In this document: in pieces, positions 26,822 to 36,642 of the stretch
Numbering within the stretch: the stretch's first letter is position 1
How the letters are laid out: every line of letters starts with the position of its first letter
Source: Alteromonas antoniana
GTDB taxonomy: Bacteria; Pseudomonadota; Gammaproteobacteria; Enterobacterales; Alteromonadaceae
NCBI RefSeq assembly: GCF_019249295.1
Contig: NZ_JAESDH010000011.1
Location: 62,001-126,000 of the forward strand
DNA length: 64,000 nt
Reading direction: 5' to 3'
The notes under the pieces: generated by a model
Told to the model about the DNA's origin: nothing
Databases searched by the model: none
What the model saw: the letters and a program-made list of their open reading frames with translations, nothing else
Program-made: the position numbers and the translations under genes

Positions 26822-27076
26822 ATGGCTAAAGGGCAATCATTACAAGACCCGTTTTTAAATGCGTTACGCAAGGAGCGTATCCCTGTTTCCATCTATCTGG
26901 TAAACGGAATTAAATTACAGGGACAGGTTGAATCATTCGATCAATTCGTGATTCTCCTGAAAAATACAGTAAGCCAAATGGTTTATAAGCATGCCATTTC
27001 TACTGTCGTTCCAGCCAGAGCGATAACAATGCCGAGTTCTACCCAAGGAGACTCAGAAAATACTAAAAGTGAATAA
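26822..27076 (+). CDS. hfq: RNA chaperone Hfq
   Basis: This 84-residue protein has the Hfq Sm1 and Sm2 motifs ([52 protein letters not shown]). Hfq forms a hexamer that pairs small RNAs with their targets. The C-terminal tail is short, about 18 residues shorter than that of E. coli. The start is preceded by AAGGATTTCAA. It is the fifth gene after nnr; hflX begins 17 bases later. Confidence 0.97.
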   Translation: MAKGQSLQDPFLNALRKERIPVSIYLVNGIKLQGQVESFDQFVILLKNTVSQMVYKHAISTVVPARAITMPSSTQGDSENTKSE

Positions 27077-27093
27077 ACAAAAAGGTATCGCGC

Positions 27094-28383
27094 TTGTTTG
27101 ACCGTTATGAAGCCGGTGAACAGGCTGTACTCGTTCATGTCAATTTTGCTGACGAAAATAGTAAGGAAGACCTTGCGGAGTTAGAGCTGCTTGTGTCTTC
27201 TGCAGGTGTTGATGCTGTCGATGTGTTAACGACGTCGCGTGCTGCACCACATGCTAAATATTTTGTCGGCTCCGGAAAAGCCGAAGAAATTGCCGCCGCT
27301 GTGAAGGCTCATGAAGCCAATGTGGTAATTTTTAATCATGCGCTCTCTCCTTCTCAGGAGCGAAATCTAGAAGCCATTTGCAAATGCCGGGTTCTTGATA
27401 GAACCGGGTTAATTCTGGACATTTTCGCTCAGCGCGCGCGCACGCATGAGGGGAAGTTGCAGGTTGAGCTGGCCCAGCTTCGGCATATTTCCACACGCCT
27501 TATCCGCGGCTGGACTCACCTTGAGCGCCAGAAAGGGGGAATAGGTCTGCGTGGGCCGGGTGAAACGCAATTAGAAACCGACCGACGCTTATTGCGCGGG
27601 CGGATAAAATCGATCCTGCGTCGTCTGGAAAAAGTGCAGAAGCAGCGAGAGCAGGGCCGTCGCTCCCGCAAGCGTGCAGAAATTCCTACCGTATCTCTGG
27701 TTGGTTATACCAACGCAGGCAAATCGACGCTGTTTAATACGATAACTGACGCGCATGTCTACGCGGCTGATCAACTCTTTGCGACGCTTGATCCGACGTT
27801 GAGAAAGATAGATCTCCAGGACGTAGGCCCGGCGATTTTAGCCGATACGGTTGGGTTTATCCGTCACTTGCCCCATGATCTGGTAGCGGCCTTTAAGGCG
27901 ACACTGCAAGAGACGCAAGAAGCGGACTTGTTGCTTCACGTGGTAGACATGGCAGACGCCAACTACCGCGAAACGATGGACGAAGTGAATGAAGTCCTCG
28001 AAGAAATTGATGCCGACGAGATTCAACAACTCGTTATCTGTAACAAAATTGATAAACTTGAAGGCATCGAACCACGTATAGATAGAAATGAAGAAGGAGT
28101 CCCCATCCGTGTATGGCTTTCAGCCCAGACCGGACAGGGAACGGAACTTCTCGGCGAGGCGCTGACAGAGTGTCTTGCACAAAGCATGGTAAGTTATACA
28201 TTACGAATTCCCCCGGTGCAGAGTCACCTGCGGGGAGTATTATACGAGCTGAATTGTATATCGAATGAAGCATACGACTCAGAGGGTGACTGGGTAGTGG
28301 ACGTGAGAATGCCCACTGCTGACTGGAACCGTCTGGAAAAACGACTGGATGAAGGTTTGTCGAACTTCGTAGTACGTCATTGA
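27094..28383 (+). CDS. hflX: Ribosome-associated GTPase HflX
   Basis: The 429-residue GTPase has the HflX N-terminal domain (KYFVGSGKAEEIAAAV, FNHALSPSQERNLE, QLRHISTRLIRGWTHLERQ) and the G domain (LVGYTNAGKSTLFNTI, LADTVGFIRHLPHDLVAAF, NKIDKL). It splits stalled 70S ribosomes, for example after heat shock. The start is a TTG at 27094 with AAAGG 8 bases upstream; no ATG fits the conserved N-terminus. Confidence 0.95.
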   Translation: MFDRYEAGEQAVLVHVNFADENSKEDLAELELLVSSAGVDAVDVLTTSRAAPHAKYFVGSGKAEEIAAAVKAHEANVVIFNHALSPSQERNLEAICKCRVLDRTGLILDIFAQRARTHEGKLQVELAQLRHISTRLIRGWTHLERQKGGIGLRGPGETQLETDRRLLRGRIKSILRRLEKVQKQREQGRRSRKRAEIPTVSLVGYTNAGKSTLFNTITDAHVYAADQLFATLDPTLRKIDLQDVGPAILADTVGFIRHLPHDLVAAFKATLQETQEADLLLHVVDMADANYRETMDEVNEVLEEIDADEIQQLVICNKIDKLEGIEPRIDRNEEGVPIRVWLSAQTGQGTELLGEALTECLAQSMVSYTLRIPPVQSHLRGVLYELNCISNEAYDSEGDWVVDVRMPTADWNRLEKRLDEGLSNFVVRH

Positions 28384-28460
28384 TTGCTTGAAATTACGGA
28401 TAATGCAAGACGTACGGGCTTCGATAAGAAAAATTATTAATCACTTTATGGAGTATCAGC

Positions 28461-29621
28461 ATGGCTTGGAATGAGCCGGGTGGCAAAAATAACGACCCCT
28501 GGAAAAATCGCGGTGGCCGCGATCAGGGACCCCCGGATTTGGATGATGTGTTCAAAAACTTATTCGGAAAATTCGGAAAAATGGGTGGTGGAAACGGTGG
28601 TGGTTCAGGTAAAAGCCTGGGCGGCATCGGTGCCGGTATCCTGATTGGCCTGTTGGTCATAATCTGGTTTATCAGCGGTTTCTACACTATCCGTGAAGCA
28701 GAGCGAGGTGTGGTACTGCGCTTCGGTGAATACTATCAACAGGTTGAGCCCGGTTTGCGTTGGGCGCCTACCTTTGTAGACTCGGTGATTCCGGTTGACG
28801 TTGAGTCTATTCGCGATAAGTCGTCTTCTGGCTCAATGCTGACAGAGGATGAGAACGTGGTTCGCGTGGAAATGGAAATGCAATACCGCATTGTTGACCC
28901 ATATCGCTGGACCTTCGCAGTAGAAAGCCCGGAAACCAGCCTGAGTCAGGCTTTGGACAGTGCCATCCGTTACGTTGTCGGTCACTCGACAATGGATGAT
29001 GTGCTGACCGATGGTCGTGAAGTAACACGTCAGCGAGTCTGGGAAGAACTGCAGTCGATTCTGGAACCCTACAACATGGGTGTGTCCATTGTTGATATGA
29101 ACTTCCGAGATGCGCGTCCGCCTGAGCAGGTAAAAGATGCATTTGATGATGCCATCGCTGCACAGGAAGATGAACAACGTTTCATTCGTGAAGCCGAAGC
29201 TTATGCCCGTGAAATCGAACCACGTGCCCGTGGTCAGGTTAACCGCATGAATGAAGAAGCGCAGGCATATAAAGAGCGTGTGATCCTGGAAGCGCAGGGT
29301 GAAGTCGCTCGTTTCTCAGAGCTATTACCACAGTACGAGCGGGCCCCAACGGTAACCCGTGAGCGTATTTACCTGGAAACCATGGAAAAAGTGTTTAGTA
29401 ACACCAGTAAAATCATGGTCGACAGCCAAAACGGTAACAGCATGTTGTATCTGCCGCTGGATAAAATTATGGAGCGCCAGAATAACACGTCACCTAACCG
29501 CAATAATCGCAACTCGTTAGAAGGGTTACAAAATGAGGGGGTCGAAGAGATGTTGCGTAATCGTAACAGTAGTCCGACAACCGGTTTACGTGGCGGCACC
29601 ACTCGCGAGGGGAGAGAATAA
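28461..29621 (+). CDS. hflK: FtsH protease modulator HflK
   Basis: The 386-residue protein has a Gly/Asn-rich cytoplasmic N-terminus (MAWNEPGGKNNDPWKNRGG), one membrane helix (about residues 57-76, IGAGILIGLLVIIWFISGFY) and an SPFH/prohibitin domain with RGVVLRFGEYYQQVEPGLRW. HflK and HflC form a large membrane complex that encloses and regulates the FtsH protease. The start has GGAG upstream. hflC begins 3 bases after it. Confidence 0.95.
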   Translation: MAWNEPGGKNNDPWKNRGGRDQGPPDLDDVFKNLFGKFGKMGGGNGGGSGKSLGGIGAGILIGLLVIIWFISGFYTIREAERGVVLRFGEYYQQVEPGLRWAPTFVDSVIPVDVESIRDKSSSGSMLTEDENVVRVEMEMQYRIVDPYRWTFAVESPETSLSQALDSAIRYVVGHSTMDDVLTDGREVTRQRVWEELQSILEPYNMGVSIVDMNFRDARPPEQVKDAFDDAIAAQEDEQRFIREAEAYAREIEPRARGQVNRMNEEAQAYKERVILEAQGEVARFSELLPQYERAPTVTRERIYLETMEKVFSNTSKIMVDSQNGNSMLYLPLDKIMERQNNTSPNRNNRNSLEGLQNEGVEEMLRNRNSSPTTGLRGGTTREGRE

Positions 29622-29624
29622 TTC

Positions 29625-30515
29625 ATGAAGAATTTAGCATTAATTATCATAGTTATTCTGGCCGTGCTGTCGACAGGTGCACTGTTTACGGTGAAAGAGG
29701 GCGAGCGCGCCATCGTGATCCAGTTCGGTAAAGTGCAGCGTGATGACGCCTCTGGTGATACCCGCGTGTTTGAACCCGGACTTCACTTTAAGATCCCGTT
29801 CATCGATACAGTGAAGAAACTGGATGCACGTATTCAGACGCTGGATGATCAGCCAGACCGTTTTGTAACGTCAGAGAAAAAAGACTTAATCGTCGACTCT
29901 TACGTGAAATGGCGTATCGAAGACTTCGCCACTTACTACCTGTCAACCGGCGGTAATAAGCTACAGGCAGAAGCGCTTCTGAAGCAGAAAGTAAACAACG
30001 GACTGCGTTCTGAATTCGGTACCCGTACGATTGCACAAATCGTCTCTGGTGAACGTACCGCGTTAATGGACCAGGCAATGGAGCAGGCATCGACCTCGTC
30101 GAATGAGCTTGGTATCGCAATTGTTGACGTGCGTGTGAAGCAGATTAACTTGCCAACCGAAGTCAGTAACTCGATATTCCAGCGTATGCGCGCAGAGCGT
30201 GCGGCCGTGGCCAGAGAGCACCGCTCAGAAGGTCAGGAGCAGGCTGAAGTCATTCGCGCAGATATCGATGCGAAAGTGACGGTTATGCTTGCTGAAGCTG
30301 AGCGTAACCTGCGTCAGGTTCGCGGTGAAGGTGATGCGCTAGCAGCGCAAATCTACGCCGATGCCTATTCGCAAAATGCTGAGTTTTACAGCTTCTTGAG
30401 AAGTATGGACGCTTACGAACAAAGCTTTAACTCGAAGCAGGATATTCTGGTGGTAGAGCCAGACAGTGAGTTCTTCCGCTTCATGAACTCTAAAAGCGGA
30501 CGTTCGGACAACTAA
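29625..30515 (+). CDS. hflC: FtsH protease modulator HflC
   Basis: This 296-residue protein has an N-terminal membrane helix (LALIIIVILAVLSTGALF), the SPFH domain with GERAIVIQFGKVQ and FEPGLHFKIPFIDTVKKLDAR, and the coiled-coil ERAAVAREHRSEGQEQAEV region. It is the partner of HflK, starting 3 bases after it. This is the last gene of the block; a strong terminator follows. purA, which often comes after hflC, is absent. Confidence 0.95.
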   Translation: MKNLALIIIVILAVLSTGALFTVKEGERAIVIQFGKVQRDDASGDTRVFEPGLHFKIPFIDTVKKLDARIQTLDDQPDRFVTSEKKDLIVDSYVKWRIEDFATYYLSTGGNKLQAEALLKQKVNNGLRSEFGTRTIAQIVSGERTALMDQAMEQASTSSNELGIAIVDVRVKQINLPTEVSNSIFQRMRAERAAVAREHRSEGQEQAEVIRADIDAKVTVMLAEAERNLRQVRGEGDALAAQIYADAYSQNAEFYSFLRSMDAYEQSFNSKQDILVVEPDSEFFRFMNSKSGRSDN

Positions 30516-30535
30516 GTCCTAAAGCAAGACACAAC

Positions 30536-30564
30536 AAAGGCCGGTTTAACCGGCCTTTTTTTTT
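30536..30564 (+). terminator. Terminator after hflC
   Basis: A 9-bp stem (AAAGGCCGG/CCGGCCTTT) with loop TTTAA is followed by a run of T, 20 bases after the hflC stop. Confidence 0.93.
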
Positions 30565-30980
30565 GCCGGAAATAAAGGAAGCATTAAGCGCATAAAAGAC
30601 AGGTTTTATGAGTAAAGTCGCATAAGACCAGAATAAATCTATACTCCTTCGGGATACTAAACCCGCCCTTCCCTGCAAGCCCCTATCTGACTGACAAAAT
30701 AGCCATTACCTGAATAATGTAACCTGATGATATCTGTCAGGTTTACGTCGCTGCGGAAGCCATTTACTACAGGTATAGCGGATTTTTTCGGCGTCTGACT
30801 GCAAAATTTAAGTGAAATCAGGTAAAATCGCGCGGTTTGAGTAGTAAAGCACAGGCAATTCGTGGTGTCCTGAGAGACGCCAACCGGTATCTGACTGAAA
30901 AGTGTGTCTGTCTCAACGTATCAGATATGCCCGGTAACTTAACAATAATAAGCCTGAGGCAATAACGACAGGGGAATGTT
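30565..30980 (+). promoter_or_regulatory. Long, hairpin-rich leader before the AbgT gene
   Basis: No gene is seen in 416 bases. Two consecutive hairpins lie near the end: GGTGTC/GACGCC with loop CTGAGA (30864-30881), and TATCTGA/TCAGATA extended by CCGG/CCGG around a 3-base bulge (30884-30934). They sit 46 bases before the transporter start, so this part may be a structured 5' leader. I could not match it to a known riboswitch class. Confidence 0.35.
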
Positions 30981-32582
30981 TTGTCTTCCGATAATGCAAA
31001 TGTAGAAAACCGGCCGCAAGAGCAGTCGCAGAGTGGTTTGTTCTCGCGATTTCTGGCGACGGTTGAATGGCTGGGCAACCTGCTGCCTCACCCGGTAACG
31101 CTGTTTGCGTTGCTTTCCGTATTTATTGTGCTGTTAAGTGGCATCCTTGGTTACTTTGATATCGCGGTTGCTGATCCGCGTCCTGAAGGCGCAAAGGGCC
31201 GTAATGCTGATGGCATGATTGAAGTGATTTCACTGATGAGTGCGGAGGGGTTACAACGCATCGTGACCGGTCTGGTAACCAATTTTACGGGCTTTGCGCC
31301 CCTTGGTACCGTATTAGTTGCTTTGCTTGGGGTCTCGGTTGCCGAGCATTCCGGCTTGCTATCAGCAGCTATGCGTTCGCTGGTAATGAATGCGTCTAAA
31401 CGTGTAGTCACATTTGCGATTGTCTTTGCTGGCATCATATCTAACACGGCCTCAGAACTTGGGTACGTCGTTCTTATTCCACTTGCCGCCATGATATTCC
31501 ACTCATTAGGGCGTCATCCGCTGGCAGGTCTGGCGGCGGCGTTTGCGGGTGTGTCGGCTGGATACAGCGCGAATCTGCTGTTAGGGACGGTCGACCCCTT
31601 GCTGTCAGGTATCACAGAGGCCGCTGCGCACATGATCGATCCTGACTATGCAGTAGGGCCGGAGGTTAACTGGTACTTTATGTTTATCAGTACGTTCGTG
31701 GTTGCCACCATGGGGGCACTGGTAACGGAAAAAATTGTCGAGCCGCGCTTAGGGAAATTTGACGAAAACGACGCCTCTGTTGAGCTTGAAAAGCAGTCAA
31801 TGGAAGCGCCAACCGATAAAGAAAAGCGTGCACTGAAGCTGGCGGGGCTGTCTTTTGTTGCGGTTTGTGCCGTGCTGGCGCTGACTATTGTGCCGGAAAA
31901 CGGCATATTGCGTCATCCTGAAACGGGAGAGGTTGCTGGTTCGCCGTTTCTTAAAGGAATCGTTGCTTTTATCTTTATTACTTTTGCTATCCCAGGCTTC
32001 GTCTACGGACGCGCCGCAGGAACGATGAAGAATGACCGTGACATCATTGACGCCATGTCCAAGAGTATGGGCGCAATGGGTCTGTACATCACCCTGGTAT
32101 TCTTCGCAGCGCAGTTTGTGGCCTTTTTTAAATGGACAAACCTGGGCACAGTACTTGCGGTGAAAGGAGCCGCGTTGCTGCAAGCGGTTGGGCTTGATGG
32201 CCCATCGGTATTTATTCTGTTTATCCTGATGTGTGGCATCGTGAACTTGTCACTGGGAAGCGCCTCGGCTCAGTGGGCTGTGACTGCTCCTATTTTTGTT
32301 CCGATGCTGATGCTTATCGGCTATGCGCCTGAGGTGATTCAGGCGGCGTACCGGATCGGCGACTCAGTTACCAATGTCATCTCGCCGATGATGAGTTATT
32401 TCGGCCTGATCCTGGCAATGGCTGCGCGCTACAAGAAAGACCTTGGAATGGGGACGCTCATTGCCATGATGTTGCCGTACTCCATGGTATTTATTCTTGG
32501 CTGGTCTATTCTGTTTTTTGTCTGGGTATTCTTGCTTGGCATGCCGGTGGGACCTGGCGCTGCGACGTATTACCAGCCTTAA
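30981..32582 (+). CDS. AbgT-family transporter
   Basis: The 533-residue membrane protein has about 12 helices and AbgT signatures such as WLGNLLPHPVTLFALLSVF, LLGTVDPLLSGITEAAAH, SLGSASAQWAVTAPIFVPM and YRIGDSVTNVISPMMSYFG. AbgT takes up p-aminobenzoyl-glutamate; relatives such as MtrF export sulfonamides. Which of these applies cannot be told from the sequence. The start is TTG at 30981 after GGGGAATG. It is a single gene with its own terminator. Confidence 0.88.
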   Translation: MSSDNANVENRPQEQSQSGLFSRFLATVEWLGNLLPHPVTLFALLSVFIVLLSGILGYFDIAVADPRPEGAKGRNADGMIEVISLMSAEGLQRIVTGLVTNFTGFAPLGTVLVALLGVSVAEHSGLLSAAMRSLVMNASKRVVTFAIVFAGIISNTASELGYVVLIPLAAMIFHSLGRHPLAGLAAAFAGVSAGYSANLLLGTVDPLLSGITEAAAHMIDPDYAVGPEVNWYFMFISTFVVATMGALVTEKIVEPRLGKFDENDASVELEKQSMEAPTDKEKRALKLAGLSFVAVCAVLALTIVPENGILRHPETGEVAGSPFLKGIVAFIFITFAIPGFVYGRAAGTMKNDRDIIDAMSKSMGAMGLYITLVFFAAQFVAFFKWTNLGTVLAVKGAALLQAVGLDGPSVFILFILMCGIVNLSLGSASAQWAVTAPIFVPMLMLIGYAPEVIQAAYRIGDSVTNVISPMMSYFGLILAMAARYKKDLGMGTLIAMMLPYSMVFILGWSILFFVWVFLLGMPVGPGAATYYQP

Positions 32583-32602
32583 CAGAACGAACAATACTCA
32601 CC

Positions 32603-32630
32603 AAAAAGCGGCTCCTGAGCCGCTTTTTTT
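32603..32630 (+). terminator. Terminator of the AbgT gene
   Basis: A perfect 12-bp stem (AAAAAGCGGCTC/GAGCCGCTTTTT) with a 2-base loop and an extended T-tract starts 20 bases after the stop. Confidence 0.92.
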
Positions 32631-33018
32631 ATGCAAGCGAAAATGCCGCAGCGATTGCGCAGGCAGCTTCCGGATCTGTGAACAGGCGGTAAGGTGAGAG
32701 GGTACCTGTCAGGCCAAAGTGAATGGCTGATGATCCTACTCCCGGTAATATCGCATCCGGGCCTTACCGGGTGCGTGACCCAAAACAACGCAGTCTTCGA
32801 ATTGATAGATTACGTTAATCGGACGATGCGGACGATTATTTGCCCTGGCAGCGATCAAAACAGATTGGATATCAGTATAATACAGTCAATAAAAATAATG
32901 TGCTGATAAGTCTGTCGCCCTCGGGACCATTCCCTTATATCCCTTATCTGTGCGTAAACGCACAGTGGGCAAGTGATTGCTGTCAGCGAAATTTATTCAC
33001 AATGAATACGAGCCTCTC
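32631..33018. other. Intergenic region before hemH with a REP-like hairpin
   Basis: No gene seen. At 32752-32776 a GC-rich hairpin (GCATCCGG with CCGGGTGC around GCCTTA, one G-U pair) resembles enterobacterial REP-type units. I found no second copy in the window, so repeat status is unproven. Confidence 0.35.
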
Positions 33019-34098
33019 ATGAAGTACAAAGGTAATACCAACTTTTCACATTCGCAAAAAGACAAACTGGGCGTGTTGATCACTAACCTTGGTACGCCAG
33101 AGAGCCCGACCAGTGCAGCATTGCGACCTTACCTGAAAGAGTTTTTATCTGATCCCCGCGTGGTAGAAGTGCCTCGTGCTATCTGGTGGTTTGTACTGAA
33201 TCTGATCATTCTGAATATCCGCCCAGCGCGTTCAGCAAAAGCGTATTCCACGGTCTGGACAGAAGACGGTTCACCGCTGATGTCTATTACCAAAGCGCAG
33301 TGCGATAAACTTACCGCCAAATGTAAAGCCGCGTACGGCGACGACGTTGTGGTTGACTTTGCAATGCGCTACGGCAATCCGGCGGTGAGCGATGTGATAG
33401 ATAATATGTTGGCGCAGGGGGTCAGAAAGCTGGTTGTTTTGCCGCTTTATCCACAATATTGCGCGTCTACCACCGCGTCGACCTTTGATGCGGTAGCCAA
33501 AGATTTCACCGCCCGACGCTGGATGCCGGAACTGCGTTTTGTTAATCATTATCACGACGAACCCGGATACATCAAAGCGCTTGCACAGAAAGTCCGTGCT
33601 CACTGGGAAAAGCACGGCAGAGCTGACAAACTGCTGTTTTCTTATCACGGCATACCGAAACGCTACCTGATGAACGGTGACCCATACCACTGCGAGTGCC
33701 ATAAAACCTCCCGCTTGCTGGCGGAAGAGCTGGCGCTTAGGCCGGACGAGTACATGACGACTTTTCAGTCCCGCTTTGGTCGTGAAGAGTGGTTAAAACC
33801 CTACACTGACGAGACTCTCAAAGGCCTGCCTGGCAATGGTGTTACGTCGGTACAGGTTTGTTGTCCGGGCTTCTCCGCAGATTGCCTGGAAACGATAGAG
33901 GAGATAGGCGAGGAGAACCGCGAATACTTTATGGAAGCGGGCGGTAAACGCTACGAATACATCGAAGCGTTGAATGCCGATGACAGTCATTTGGATTTCC
34001 TTTTCTCTTTAGTTGAGCGAAATTTGCACGGCTGGCGTACAGATGACAATATGAGTCAACGTGCCGCGCTGGCACGGGCACAAGGAGCTGCGAAGTGA
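33019..34098 (+). CDS. hemH: Ferrochelatase
   Basis: The 359-residue protein has GVLITNLGTPESPTSAALRP, the LLFSYHGIPKRYLMNGDPYH motif with the active-site His, and VQVCCPGFSADCLETIEEI. It inserts ferrous iron into protoporphyrin IX, the last step of heme synthesis. The ATG at 33019 is the conserved start region; the upstream ATG at 32977 adds residues absent from the family. The ribosome binding site is weak. The next gene starts inside its stop codon. Confidence 0.94.
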   Translation: MKYKGNTNFSHSQKDKLGVLITNLGTPESPTSAALRPYLKEFLSDPRVVEVPRAIWWFVLNLIILNIRPARSAKAYSTVWTEDGSPLMSITKAQCDKLTAKCKAAYGDDVVVDFAMRYGNPAVSDVIDNMLAQGVRKLVVLPLYPQYCASTTASTFDAVAKDFTARRWMPELRFVNHYHDEPGYIKALAQKVRAHWEKHGRADKLLFSYHGIPKRYLMNGDPYHCECHKTSRLLAEELALRPDEYMTTFQSRFGREEWLKPYTDETLKGLPGNGVTSVQVCCPGFSADCLETIEEIGEENREYFMEAGGKRYEYIEALNADDSHLDFLFSLVERNLHGWRTDDNMSQRAALARAQGAAK

Positions 34099-34550
34099 CA
34101 CGGTCATCATCACACCAAGAAGGCGACGTACAGGCGCCAAAAGAATTGCGCAAAGCGCAGGACATGGCGAACCTGTTAGATACCGCGGTAAAACTCCCCA
34201 TCATTCCTATTCGGGTTGGTCTCGACTCCCTGATTGGCTTAATTCCTGGTGCCGGTGACGCGCTGATGCTGGGCGCATCGTTTCGTATTATCTGGCTGGC
34301 AAAGCGGATGGGTGTGCCAAAAGCGCTGCTTACTAAAATGGTAAAAAACTCGGCTATCGACTTCGGATTAGGCTTTGTTCCTCTGATTGGGGACATTGCG
34401 GATGTATTCTACAAAGCAAATCAGAAAAACGTTCGGATTCTGGAAAAATGGTGGGTGAAAGAAAACAAAGCCAGCGTAGATACTGCCACTCAGGCAAAGC
34501 TGCAGCAATGGGAGTCGCGACTTGAGGAAGCAGAAAAAAATAAACGCTGA
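34095..34550 (+). CDS. DUF4112 membrane-associated protein
   Basis: The 151-residue product has the DUF4112 pattern: LLDTAVKLPIIPIRVGLDSLIGLIPGAGDALML and GLGFVPLIGDIADVFYKANQKN, two amphipathic Gly/Pro-rich membrane segments. The function of the family is unknown. The GTG start overlaps the hemH stop (GTGA), so it is translationally coupled to hemH. Confidence 0.8.
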   Translation: MTRSSSHQEGDVQAPKELRKAQDMANLLDTAVKLPIIPIRVGLDSLIGLIPGAGDALMLGASFRIIWLAKRMGVPKALLTKMVKNSAIDFGLGFVPLIGDIADVFYKANQKNVRILEKWWVKENKASVDTATQAKLQQWESRLEEAEKNKR

Positions 34551-34991
34551 ATCCGTGTAGTGTTAACGCCGGCGCATGGTAGATTGCGATTGCGTCAACG
34601 TCTGCCCGATTTGCCGTTGCACCAAGGCGTACCCTGCTTGCTGTTGCACCAATCAATGCCCCACCGCCGCCCCCGGCGTGTTACCTCTATCCGGCTTTCA
34701 ACCCTGTCGTTCTCATCTCTCTGGTAAAGATCAACAGACCCTAGTGTTAGCGGTATTCAAAGCCCATAGGGAAAATACAGTTTACGCCAGCATACTTACA
34801 GTATTACATCCGTGTAATCGAAATCGTGGTGGAAACCGTAGGCATAGTATCCAACTGAAAGCAGGAAACCGTTTTCAGTCTCTGAAAACCTTTTAAGCGC
34901 GAGCGCATACGCGGACAGCAAGACAGACAACGAGTATCTGTAGGCTGTGCTGTGCTTTCTCGACGCCGTAAAAAAGGAGTGTTTGTTTACG
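34551..34991. other. Intergenic region before the acetolactate synthase-like gene
   Basis: No supportable gene in 441 bases. A perfect 8-bp hairpin GTTTTCAG/CTGAAAAC with a 3-base loop (34871-34889) is followed by CTTTTAAG, which could be a weak terminator or attenuator upstream of the operon. A glycine/alanine-rich leftward frame near 34600-34680 has no start signals. Confidence 0.35.
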
Positions 34992-36632
34992 ATGAAAGCG
35001 TCAGATTTATTTGTAAAAGCCCTGGAAGCCGAAGGCGTGGAGTATATCTTTGGTATCCCGGGAGAAGAAAACCTCGATCTTCTTGAGTCCTTAAGAACCT
35101 CTAACATCAAACTTGTACTGACCCGCCATGAACAGGGCGCAGGCTTTATGGCAGCGACCTACGGACGTCTGACCGGAAAAGTCGGTGTGTGCCTGTCTAC
35201 CCTTGGACCGGGCGCCACTAACCTGGTTACGCCTGCCGCCTACGCACAGCTTGGAGCAATGCCAATGCTGATGATCACCGGACAGAAACCGATTAAAACC
35301 AGTAAGCAGGGACGGTTTCAGGTAATTGACGTTGTGGATATGATGCGTCCCATCACCAAGTATACCTCTCAGGTAGTGAGTGGTGATCGTATTCCGTCGG
35401 TGGTCAGAGAAGCGTTCCGGATCGCGCACGAGGAGCGCCCCGGTGCAACGCACATAGAGTTGCCGGAAGACATTGCAGAGGAAGAAACCAGTTTACCGTT
35501 GTTAAAGCAAAGTATGGCGCGCCGGCCGATTGCCGAGTACAAGGCAATTAACGCTGCTATCGACATGATTGAAAAAGCCAAATCGCCGGTGATCCTCATT
35601 GGCGCTGGTGCAAACCGTAAACTAACCGCGAAAATGCTGAGGGAATTTGTCGATAAAACCGGGATCCCGTTTATCACCACGCAAATGGGGAAAGGCGTTC
35701 TGGATGAGCGCGACAAGCTCTTTGTCGGCAATACCGCCCTCTCGGATGGCGACTTTGTCCATCGTGCCATCGCCCGGGCAGACCTTATTATTAATGTCGG
35801 CCATGATGTGGTAGAAAAACCGCCGTTTTTCATGCATCACGACGGCATGAAGGTGATTCACATCAACTTCGATTCGGCGGCAGTCGATCCGGTTTACTTC
35901 CCGCAGCTGGAAGTGGTGGGAGACATCGCTAACAGCGTTTGGCAGATCAAAGAAGGCATTACGCCACAAAACGACTGGAAACTGGATTTCTACCTTGATG
36001 TCCATGAAGCCTATGTCAATCACCGCAATGAAGCCGAGAATGACAACCGTTTCCCGATTTTGCCCGAGCGTTTTGTGAGAGACATCCGCAAAGTCATGCC
36101 AGAGGACGGTATCGTCACGCTGGATAATGGCGTTTATAAAATCTGGTTTGCCAGAAACTATCCGGCGTATATGCCAAACACCCTGTTGCTGGATAACGCG
36201 CTGGCGTCCATGGGCGCAGGACTGCCTTCGGCTATTGCCGCAAAGCTGGTACACAACGACTGTAAAGTGCTCAGCGTGTGTGGAGATGGCGGCTTTATGA
36301 TGAATAGCCAGGAGCTGGAAACGGCAGTGCGTCTGAACCTGGATATTGTCGTCGTAGTGCTGCGGGACGATGCCTACGGCATGATCAAATGGAAGCAAAG
36401 CAATATGCAGTTTGACGAATTTGGTCTGGATTACGGTAATCCGGATTTCGTTAAATATGCGCAAAGTTATGGCGCGCAAGGGTGGCGAGTCGACTCAGCG
36501 GAATCGCTGGGGCCCATCGTTGAAGAGTGCCTGAATACACCGGGTGTACATGTGGTGGATTGTCCTGTTGATTACAGCATGAATGATGAGACCCTGCATC
36601 ACACCATCCGTGAACTGAGTGCAAAATTATAA
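34992..36632 (+). CDS. Thiamine-diphosphate enzyme, acetolactate synthase-like
   Basis: The 546-residue protein is a ThDP enzyme of the acetolactate synthase large-subunit type: GVEYIFGIPGEENLDLLESL, RHEQGAGFMAATYGRLTGK (with the cofactor-activating Glu) and GDGGFMMNSQELETAVRLNL with the GDG...N ThDP site. It would condense two pyruvates, or pyruvate with another acceptor. No small regulatory subunit gene is adjacent, so it looks more like a catabolic (AlsS-like) or specialised enzyme than IlvB. The ATG at 34992 is 9 bases after GGAG. An aldehyde dehydrogenase gene follows 10 bases later. Confidence 0.8.
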   Translation: MKASDLFVKALEAEGVEYIFGIPGEENLDLLESLRTSNIKLVLTRHEQGAGFMAATYGRLTGKVGVCLSTLGPGATNLVTPAAYAQLGAMPMLMITGQKPIKTSKQGRFQVIDVVDMMRPITKYTSQVVSGDRIPSVVREAFRIAHEERPGATHIELPEDIAEEETSLPLLKQSMARRPIAEYKAINAAIDMIEKAKSPVILIGAGANRKLTAKMLREFVDKTGIPFITTQMGKGVLDERDKLFVGNTALSDGDFVHRAIARADLIINVGHDVVEKPPFFMHHDGMKVIHINFDSAAVDPVYFPQLEVVGDIANSVWQIKEGITPQNDWKLDFYLDVHEAYVNHRNEAENDNRFPILPERFVRDIRKVMPEDGIVTLDNGVYKIWFARNYPAYMPNTLLLDNALASMGAGLPSAIAAKLVHNDCKVLSVCGDGGFMMNSQELETAVRLNLDIVVVVLRDDAYGMIKWKQSNMQFDEFGLDYGNPDFVKYAQSYGAQGWRVDSAESLGPIVEECLNTPGVHVVDCPVDYSMNDETLHHTIRELSAKL

Positions 36633-36642
36633 GGAGAACACT

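Noticed and set aside
32752..32776. REP-like hairpin as a repeat family
   Set aside because: Only one copy was found by eye in 64 kb, so I recorded it within the intergenic entry and do not claim a repeat.
34354..34680. Possible glycine-zipper pseudogene on the minus strand after the DUF4112 gene
   Set aside because: A short Gly/Ala-rich stretch is readable, but it overlaps the DUF4112 gene, has no start signals, and no second frame restores a domain.
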